Below, piece after piece: positions 7,499 through 12,874 of a stretch of DNA of 14,513 bases; position 1 is the stretch's first letter; every line of letters begins with the position of its first letter. The translations under genes were made by a program, and so were the position numbers. Origin of the DNA: Burkholderiaceae bacterium (GTDB lineage: Bacteria; Pseudomonadota; Gammaproteobacteria; Burkholderiales; Burkholderiaceae_F); contig JACCSD010000286.1 of NCBI GenBank assembly GCA_013813185.1, positions 1 to 14,513 on the forward strand. Direction: 5' to 3'. The notes under the pieces were generated by a model, which had not been told where the DNA came from, made no database searches, and saw nothing but the letters and a program-made list of their open reading frames with translations.

Positions 7499-8268
7499 TA
7501 TGGCGCCTTACCCGCCAGCCGGCGCGGCAATAATCCTGGAAGACGCAACAACATTCCCGCCAGCAAACGCAGATGCAGCCAGGCCATGCGCAGATTGTCC
7601 CGCAGCATCCGGAAGTGAGAAACACCATCCGCAGGATAGGTGACGGGCGTCTTCACATTCACGACCGGAACACCGGCCCAGAACAGCCGCACAATGATTT
7701 CGGCGTCGAACTCCATGCGCCGACCTATGCGGACTCGATCATCGAGCGCGACTGCCGGCGCGATCGGGTACAGCCGAAATCCGCACATCGCATCGGCGAT
7801 CTTGCGCGATAGTGTGTGGACCCATACCAAAACGGTGGTGATGCGCCTGCCGTGCAGCCTGACCGCTGGCACGCTGGCATCGTACTGCGGCACACCGTTG
7901 ATGACGGCGCCCGGATTGCGTTCGGCCGCGGCCACGAACTCGCCGATGCGCGACGGATCGTGCTGCAAATCGGCATCGATCTGCACGGCGTGCGTAAATC
8001 CCGCCGCGTGTGCGGCCCGCAGACCGGCGAACACCGCGGCGCCTTTGCCTTGATTGCGTTCGAGCCGCAGCCGCTGCAGCCATTCCTGATTTTCGGCACA
8101 CAGCGATATCACCGCTTGCGCGCACGGCGCGTGGCTGCCGTCGTCGACCAGCCAGCACTTGAGACCGGTTAAACGCAGCGCGTGGACCAGGCGCGACAGC
8201 GCTTCATGGTGGTCGTACACGGGCACGATGACGCAAACGCGAAGCGCTGTAGTTAGACCGGTGGGCAA
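7498..8268 (-). CDS. Family 2 glycosyltransferase (dolichol-phosphate-mannose-synthase-like)
   Basis: A GT-A fold glycosyltransferase of about 256 residues if it starts at the TTG at 8268. The frame is open further, with an ATG at 8361, but the extra 31 codons overlap the ACP2 gene and read as Cys/Ser-rich shadow. No start has a convincing Shine-Dalgarno. Motifs: IVPVYDHHEAL near residue 14, VDDGS (41-45), RNQGKGAA (71-78), the metal/nucleotide-sugar motif DADLQHD (98-104), MCGFRLYP (161-168) and MEFDAE (185-190). There is no clear membrane helix; the C-terminus is basic and amphipathic and may attach to the membrane. It probably transfers a sugar from a nucleotide donor to a lipid or polyene acceptor. 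From memory, in some enterobacterial aryl polyene clusters a GT2 and an LpxL-like acyltransferase occur fused in one protein; here they are separate, adjacent genes. Confidence 0.87.
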   Translation of the reverse strand: MPTGLTTALRVCVIVPVYDHHEALSRLVHALRLTGLKCWLVDDGSHAPCAQAVISLCAENQEWLQRLRLERNQGKGAAVFAGLRAAHAAGFTHAVQIDADLQHDPSRIGEFVAAAERNPGAVINGVPQYDASVPAVRLHGRRITTVLVWVHTLSRKIADAMCGFRLYPIAPAVALDDRVRIGRRMEFDAEIIVRLFWAGVPVVNVKTPVTYPADGVSHFRMLRDNLRMAWLHLRLLAGMLLRLPGLLPRRLAGKAP

Positions 8269-8299
8269 ATGAGCGTGCCGATGTACTGCGGGTAGGAAA

Positions 8300-8587
8300 T
8301 CAGCGCAGCAGGAGGTCGAGCGCTTGGGACAGTGTGCGGACGCGGCGGAACTCGCGCGCATCGACCTCGCGGTCGAACGCCTCGTTGAACTTCATGATGA
8401 TTTCAGTGGCGTCGATGCTGTCCAGATCGAGATCCTGATAGAGATCGGCACTCGGCGCCAGCCGGTCGGCACCGATCGCGAATTCGCGCTGCAGAAAGTC
8501 GCGCGACCAGAGCTCGACGCGGTCGATCGCAACACCGGCCGCCGGCACCGTTTGCATGCTCGCCAGTGGGAAGTCTTCGCGCTTCAT
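8300..8587 (-). CDS. Acyl carrier protein 2
   Basis: A 95-residue acyl carrier protein with the phosphopantetheine attachment serine at residue 57 in DLDLDSIDATEI, a normal ACP context. The helix after it (IIMKFNEAFDREVD) is usual for FabC-like carriers. An ATG at 8587 lies four bases past the stop of ACP1. An in-frame ATG ten codons later (8557) is possible, since residues 1-20 look like an extension. Upstream in-frame sequence belongs to ACP1. Its partners are the PPTase at 9768-10403 and the ketosynthase pair. Two ACPs in tandem are usual in aryl polyene clusters (ApeE and ApeF type), where they are thought to serve different chain-handling steps; which is which cannot be decided here. Confidence 0.9.
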   Translation of the reverse strand: MKREDFPLASMQTVPAAGVAIDRVELWSRDFLQREFAIGADRLAPSADLYQDLDLDSIDATEIIMKFNEAFDREVDAREFRRVRTLSQALDLLLR

Positions 8588-8591
8588 GTTG

Positions 8592-8861
8592 CTAGGCCGC
8601 CTGCGCGCCGCGCTGGCTGGCGACGAAGGCCGCCAACGCGCGCACGTTTGCAAAATGCCGACGGTTATTCTCGTTGTCGGCGGTGAGCTTCACTCCATAG
8701 CGCTTGGCAAGTGCAACGCCGATCTCCAGCGCATCGATCGAATCCAGCCCGAGTCCTTCGACGAACAACGGCGCGACCGGATCGATGTCTTCGGGTTGCA
8801 TGTCTTCCAGCCCCGTGCACTCGATGATCAACTGGGCGATTTCGTTTTCAAGCGGATCCAC
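8592..8861 (-). CDS. Acyl carrier protein 1
   Basis: An 89-residue acyl carrier protein with the phosphopantetheine serine at residue 41 in GLGLDSIDALEIG. I choose the GTG at 8861 because AAGGAG (8872-8877) ends 10 nt before it; the TTG at 8870 would leave only 1 nt. The gene overlaps the end of the PlsC-like gene by 14 bp, and its TAG stop is four bases ahead of ACP2. It shares little with ACP2 outside the DSIDA core, so the two are not a recent duplication. The helix II region (ALEIGVALAKRYGVKL) and the closing ANVRALAAFV are typical of carrier proteins in aryl polyene operons. Confidence 0.9.
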   Translation of the reverse strand: MDPLENEIAQLIIECTGLEDMQPEDIDPVAPLFVEGLGLDSIDALEIGVALAKRYGVKLTADNENNRRHFANVRALAAFVASQRGAQAA

Positions 8862-9705
8862 GGCGGGCAAGCTCCTTGACGTACAACTGACGCAAATGTT
8901 CGGTTAACTGACGCGCGGCGAGCGACACGCTGCGAGCGCCATGCAGAAACTGCGCCGAGTCGATGGCGGGGTGCCCGACGACGCGCACGCTCGGCCGCAC
9001 CCTCGGCGCCAGCCACCAGCGACTCTTTTTGGTCAACAGCGGCTCCGAAAATTCGATCGTGACCGGTATCACCGGGCAGCCCGAGCGCACCGCAATGTGC
9101 GCGGCGCCGCGCTGCAGCCGAATCACACCGTCGTCTGCGGTGCGCGTGCACTCAGGAAACAGGACCAGCGATTCGCCCGCCGCAATGCGAGCGCGGCACT
9201 CCTCAATGAGCGACAGCGCGTCGGCGTTGACCACGTAATTTGCGCCGCGAATGCCGCCGGCAGTAAAAAAGCTTACCTGCAGCGAGCGCTTGGCGACCAC
9301 GACGGCGCCTTTAACATGACCCAACAAGATGAGCGCGTCGATCAGCGACGGATGATTGGCGACGATCAGCGAACCCGGCGCCGGAGCGGCATCAAGGCCG
9401 CTAATTTCAAGGTCGATCAGACGCAACGCCCGCATGCTGCGGACGTAGTTGCACATCAGTCGATAAACGACGCTGCGCACTGCGCACGCACGGCGCACCG
9501 GATTGCGAACGAACAGCCAACACGCGGGCACGATCAGCCCGCTCATCAGAGCGCCAATGACGGCGAATACTCCAAACAACGCGATTTGCCCGATCGAACG
9601 AGCGACGCGGCCAGCGCCGGCGGCAAAGCGATGGCTCGCCGCGGAGGGCGGCCGCATCGGCTTTTCGCGCCCGGTGTCGGCGCTCTCGGACAGGACTCCT
9701 GCCAT
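8848..9705 (-). CDS. PlsC-like 1-acyl-glycerol-3-phosphate acyltransferase family protein
   Basis: A 285-residue PlsC/LPLAT family acyltransferase. Residues about 38-66 form a long hydrophobic segment, probably one or two membrane helices. Acyltransferase motifs follow: NHPSLID (117-123, the H-x4-D catalytic pair), GIRGANYVVN (151-160), FPECTR (183-188) and VIPVTI (212-217). The glycine usual in the FPEGTR motif is a cysteine here. The ATG at 9705 is supported by AAGGTG (9712-9717), 6 nt upstream, and by an in-frame stop directly before it. Family members transfer acyl groups from acyl-ACP or acyl-CoA to glycerophospholipid-type acceptors. In aryl polyene clusters such a protein is thought to help attach the chain to a lipid anchor. 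It is followed directly by the ACP genes that could supply its acyl donor. Confidence 0.88.
   Translation of the reverse strand: MAGVLSESADTGREKPMRPPSAASHRFAAGAGRVARSIGQIALFGVFAVIGALMSGLIVPACWLFVRNPVRRACAVRSVVYRLMCNYVRSMRALRLIDLEISGLDAAPAPGSLIVANHPSLIDALILLGHVKGAVVVAKRSLQVSFFTAGGIRGANYVVNADALSLIEECRARIAAGESLVLFPECTRTADDGVIRLQRGAAHIAVRSGCPVIPVTIEFSEPLLTKKSRWWLAPRVRPSVRVVGHPAIDSAQFLHGARSVSLAARQLTEHLRQLYVKELARRGSA
8872..8877 (-). promoter_or_regulatory. Ribosome binding site of ACP1
   Basis: AAGGAG on the minus strand, inside the last codons of the PlsC-like gene. It lies 10 nt before the GTG at 8861 and is what decides for that start over the TTG at 8870. It is one of the clearest Shine-Dalgarno sequences in the operon, in keeping with the need for much carrier protein. 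Confidence 0.6.
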
Positions 9706-9711
9706 TCATGT

Positions 9712-9717
9712 CACCTT
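9712..9717 (-). promoter_or_regulatory. Ribosome binding site of the PlsC-like gene
   Basis: AAGGTG on the minus strand, 6 nt before the ATG at 9705. The preceding 62 bp between the PPTase stop and this start form the widest gap in the operon, so translation here must start independently and not by stop-start coupling. Confidence 0.5.
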
Positions 9718-9767
9718 GTGCCGCTTACGGGCGTCCCTGGCTCGTCCATACCCCGTCGACCGCGCCG

Positions 9768-10403
9768 TTAGACCGCTTCCCACTCCAATTCGACGGCATT
9801 GTAAATCCCGGTGATCCCGTCGAGCACTCGGGTAAGCGGCTGGTTTGCGGCTCCCGCAACAGCGAGTTGACAGCGCTCCCAACGTGTCCGCCAGACCTGC
9901 GCGAGCGCTTCGGGGCCCGCTTTCACCCGGGCTTCGGCGGCCACCCACGCACGCAGGACCGCACCCGCATCCTGGGCACCCTCGGCCGGAAGGCCGAGCA
10001 TCGCGGCCGCCGCGCGCGGATCGCGTAGCGGCTGCATCGATTCGAGATCGACCCCGACCGGAAGGCCGGCCACTACGACCGCGACCGCGCTCGCGCTGTG
10101 CGCAATGCTGGCGAAGAGCGGCACGTTTGCGCTCAGCTCTAGCCGGCCTTCGGCGTCGACTTCGATCGCCGCATCCTGCTGTCCGGCAGCGGCCAGTACC
10201 TGGCGCAGCATGCAATGGCCCACTATGAACTGCTCGCGCCGCAACGGGCGCTCGATGCGCGCCAGCCGCACCTGTTCGGTAGTCGTCAATTGCGCTATCT
10301 GCGCGGTTTTCCAGGCAGGGGTCAACGGCGAATCAAAGCGAGTCAGGCACACGCGGGGCGCCAGCGCGAGCGATTCGCCGCCGGCAGAATTTTTCTCCGC
10401 CAT
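9768..10403 (-). CDS. Sfp-type 4'-phosphopantetheinyl transferase
   Basis: A 211-residue protein with the Sfp-type phosphopantetheinyl transferase pattern. SIAHS (99-103) corresponds to the SxSH-like strand. GVDLE (117-121) supplies the Mg-binding Asp and Glu. WVAAEARVKAG (153-163) corresponds to W-x-x-KEA-x-x-K; here the first Lys is Ala, but the catalytic Glu (157) and the last Lys (161) are kept. The N-terminal half is divergent, as is common. It should convert apo-ACP to holo-ACP using CoA, with the two ACPs encoded about 1 kb downstream as obvious substrates. The ATG is 10 bp after the stop of the dehydratase; no strong Shine-Dalgarno is seen. A dedicated transferase in the operon is common among aryl polyene clusters. 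Confidence 0.85.
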   Translation of the reverse strand: MAEKNSAGGESLALAPRVCLTRFDSPLTPAWKTAQIAQLTTTEQVRLARIERPLRREQFIVGHCMLRQVLAAAGQQDAAIEVDAEGRLELSANVPLFASIAHSASAVAVVVAGLPVGVDLESMQPLRDPRAAAAMLGLPAEGAQDAGAVLRAWVAAEARVKAGPEALAQVWRTRWERCQLAVAGAANQPLTRVLDGITGIYNAVELEWEAV

Positions 10404-10413
10404 GCCGAAACCG

Positions 10414-10854
10414 TTAACGGCCCTGCGGCGCGTCCAGCCAAACGCTGGCGCGACCTGTCAACAACGTCAGATCGGCCGCGCGAATTTCGAATCGATAGGC
10501 CACCTGATGGTCGGACCTGAGCTCACTGACTGCTTCGATGGTCAGCGGCGCCGCGCATGCGTCGAGCCGCTCAACGAACCAGCGCAGGTCGGATGCCGCC
10601 ACCAGAAAACCGTGGCGCGCGCGATTGCGCTGCGGCTGCGTCATCGCAGCCAGCAGGCCGCCATGAATCGCCATCGCCTGCGCGCCGTATTCGAGGCCGG
10701 CAACGATCGAAAGCGTGCCGCCGTCCGCCAGCGGGTGCTCTGCGGCGCGATGCGAATCGCTTTCGCAAACAATCCGCTGCTCGTCGTACGACACGATGCG
10801 GTCGATCAACCGCATGCGGCCGGCGTGCGGTAGAAGCGTGTCGATCGAAGGCAT
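10414..10854 (-). CDS. Hotdog-fold 3-hydroxyacyl-ACP dehydratase (ApeP-like)
   Basis: A 146-residue hotdog-fold protein. I start it at the ATG whose A is shared with the stop of the CLF gene (TGATG, 10854); an ATG two codons earlier (10860) is also possible. The opening IDTLLPHAGRMRLIDRIVSYD is typical of ApeP-like and FabA/FabZ-like dehydratases. EHP at 39-41, followed by GLEYGAQA (53-60), aligns with the His and the E-x3-Q helix of FabZ, so His40 is the best candidate catalytic residue, one residue further from the Glu than in FabZ. It would dehydrate 3-hydroxyacyl-ACP made by the FabG-like reductase, yielding the conjugated double bonds. In characterised aryl polyene systems ApeP works together with a second hotdog protein, ApeI, which is not in this window. 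Confidence 0.85.
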   Translation of the reverse strand: MPSIDTLLPHAGRMRLIDRIVSYDEQRIVCESDSHRAAEHPLADGGTLSIVAGLEYGAQAMAIHGGLLAAMTQPQRNRARHGFLVAASDLRWFVERLDACAAPLTIEAVSELRSDHQVAYRFEIRAADLTLLTGRASVWLDAPQGR

Positions 10855-11654
10855 CAACATGGCGCGACCGTGACCCGCAGCGGATGCCCGTTGCCTTGAC
10901 GAAGTACGACCGCGCGCACATTTGGCTGTGCCAGCGCTGCGAACAGCGGCAACATCCGCGCGGTCGGGTTGCCGAGACGAATCGACTCCAGTGCGATGTC
11001 GGTCAAAGCCGTGTCGGCGGCTTCCTGCCCGGCGCCGTCGATCAGCGTCAGGCGCGCTACGGCGGGCTCGAACGCCGCCGGCGCCAGCACCAGCGCGAGC
11101 GCCCACGCGTCGATCGTCGGCCGCGCTTCGGATAGCGGAAACGGATACGGCAGGTCATAGCAAACCATCAACACCGGCGTCTGCGCGGCGCCCGCCTGCA
11201 CTGCGGTTTCCAGCAACGCTGCCGGAGCGGTGCCGTCGAACGCGCACAGGCTGGTAACCGCGCGATGGCTCGCGACTGCGATGCTGTAGTAGCCCGACGC
11301 CGCGTTGTGCACCGAGTTGTGAAACTTGGTCGGCGAAATTTGATAGTCACCCGCAGCCAGCATCGCGCAGATGTCGTGAATGATGTCGGGATTGCCCGAG
11401 CTGCTGCCGAACACCGCAGGCACTTCTGTGGCGTCGAGCTCGGCGTGCGTCAAAGCCTGCTGCGCAGCAGTCAGCGCGATCCGCGTCGATGGCGTCGCGC
11501 GCCGCCGTTCGGCCGCGGGCAGAAGACCACTCGCGGGCGCAGCGTTGTCGGCCCGCACATACGGCGCGCTGCCCGACAACACTTGGCGTGCCGTGCTCCA
11601 GTCGGGTAACCCCGGCCCAAAGACGCCGATTCCAATCACAGCGCACGCAATCAC
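10854..11654 (-). CDS. Chain-length-factor-like beta-ketoacyl synthase (ApeC-like)
   Basis: A 266-residue N-terminal-type ketosynthase homologue of the Ketoacyl-synt_2 family. Its GTG start overlaps the stop of the catalytic ketosynthase as GTGA; the open frame upstream of it is shadow of that gene. The family signature SPTKFHNSVHNAASGYYSI sits at 107-125, and FGSSSGNPD at 82-90 matches the first conserved loop. The protein is much shorter than a full ketosynthase (about 410 residues), and I see no A-C-S nucleophile elbow or the two catalytic His motifs. Cys137, in SLCAFDG, is not in the right context. It should therefore be non-catalytic and pair with the neighbouring ketosynthase, as ApeC does with ApeO, to set chain length. 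The coupled start favours equal amounts of both subunits. Confidence 0.88.
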   Translation of the reverse strand: MIACAVIGIGVFGPGLPDWSTARQVLSGSAPYVRADNAAPASGLLPAAERRRATPSTRIALTAAQQALTHAELDATEVPAVFGSSSGNPDIIHDICAMLAAGDYQISPTKFHNSVHNAASGYYSIAVASHRAVTSLCAFDGTAPAALLETAVQAGAAQTPVLMVCYDLPYPFPLSEARPTIDAWALALVLAPAAFEPAVARLTLIDGAGQEAADTALTDIALESIRLGNPTARMLPLFAALAQPNVRAVVLRQGNGHPLRVTVAPC

Positions 11655-12874
11655 GAGACGTTCGGCCTTCTGTTCTCGCGACCGAAAACAACGCTGCAAT
11701 TGCTGCCGCCGAAGCCAAAGGAATTCGACAGCACCACGTCGATGTCGCGTGCTTCGTTGTCGAGCAGCACCGCGTTGGGACAATCAGGGTCCGGATCGGT
11801 CGTATTCAAGGTGCCAGGCAGCATGCCGTGTTCAAGCGCGAGCAGGGCCACGATCGACTCGACGATGCCGGCTGCACCGAGCAAGTGACCGAACCAACCC
11901 TTGGTCGAGCTGCTGGCCGTACTTCCAAATACACCGGCCACCGCCCGGCCCTCGGCGGGATCGTTGGAACGGGTCGCGGTGCCGTGCAGGTTGACGTAGT
12001 CGACGGCGTCCGGCGTCAGGCCCGCGCTCGCGAGCGCGCCGGACATCGCCAGGCGCGCGCCGAGGCCTTCGGGGTGAGGCGTCGACATGTGGTGCGCATC
12101 ACTCGACTCGCCTGCGCCGAGCAGGTAAGCGGGGGCTTGCGCGCGCGCCTCGAGCAGCGCGAATCCTGCGCCTTCACCGATCGAGATGCCGCTGCGCGCA
12201 CGATCGAAGGGGCGGCACGGATGCGGCGACAACAAGTCGAGCGCGGAAAATCCGCACAACGTGGTGAGGCACAGCGAATCGACGCCGCCGACAATCGCGG
12301 CATCGATCCAGCGAGCTTGCATCAACCGCGCAGCAGCGGCAAACACCTTGGCGCTCGACGAGCACGCGGTGGAGATCGCGAACGTCGGGCCGGAGGCGCC
12401 GATCGCGTGCGCCACCAGCGCCGGCGCCGAGAAATTATTCAAGGTCGTCGAATAACTGAACGATTCCGGCAGTCGGCCTTGGGAGTCGCGCGCGCGATAC
12501 GCGCCTTCGGCGTGCGCGATACCGGATGTGCTGGTGCCGATGATGACCGCGACGCGCGCGGCCCCGTAGCGCGCGACGGCCGCGCGCGCCTGCGCGACAA
12601 AGTCATCCTGATGAAGTCCGAGCCATGCGAGGCGATTGTTGCGGCAGTCATAACGCGACCACTGCTGCGGCAGCGTGATCGACTGCAAACCTTCGACTTC
12701 GCCGATCCAGGTAGCGAGCGCCGGCCCCTCGCTATCGGATGCGAAATCCTGGCGCGCTTGATAGCGCTTCAGCCCGCCGCGCCGCGTGCGCAACGCGTCA
12801 AGCAATGCGCCTTGACCGCGGCCGACGGCCGTTGTCGCAGTGTGCGCGCTGACGGCAACCGATTCGAATGTCAT
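11651..12874 (-). CDS. Beta-ketoacyl-ACP synthase, catalytic subunit (ApeO/FabF-like)
   Basis: A 407-residue ketosynthase carrying out decarboxylative condensation of malonyl-ACP with the growing chain. The catalytic triad is visible: Cys171 in ISTACSSSAKVF, His298 in VNLHGTATRSND and His330 in KGWFGHLLGAAG. The glycine-rich end NSFGFGGSN is at 384-392. IGTSTSGI (112-119) and GGVDSL (196-201) fit the thiolase fold. Length and triad are normal for FabB/FabF and for type II polyketide KS-alpha. The ATG overlaps the stop of the exporter as ATGA; the long in-frame extension upstream lies over the exporter gene and is shadow. The directly following chain-length-factor gene identifies it as the KS of a KS/CLF pair and not as a housekeeping FabF. 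Confidence 0.93.
   Translation of the reverse strand: MTFESVAVSAHTATTAVGRGQGALLDALRTRRGGLKRYQARQDFASDSEGPALATWIGEVEGLQSITLPQQWSRYDCRNNRLAWLGLHQDDFVAQARAAVARYGAARVAVIIGTSTSGIAHAEGAYRARDSQGRLPESFSYSTTLNNFSAPALVAHAIGASGPTFAISTACSSSAKVFAAAARLMQARWIDAAIVGGVDSLCLTTLCGFSALDLLSPHPCRPFDRARSGISIGEGAGFALLEARAQAPAYLLGAGESSDAHHMSTPHPEGLGARLAMSGALASAGLTPDAVDYVNLHGTATRSNDPAEGRAVAGVFGSTASSSTKGWFGHLLGAAGIVESIVALLALEHGMLPGTLNTTDPDPDCPNAVLLDNEARDIDVVLSNSFGFGGSNCSVVFGRENRRPNVS

Noticed and set aside
9711..9749. A 12-codon open frame (MDEPGTPVSGTR) in the 62-bp gap before the PlsC-like gene
   Set aside because: Too short to judge, no known leader type, and only a weak G-run before it; no evidence of attenuation structure.
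10855..11106. N-terminal extension of the dehydratase frame
   Set aside because: It overlaps the CLF gene and reads as Arg/Gly/Ala-rich shadow; the hotdog domain begins right at the ATG at 10854.
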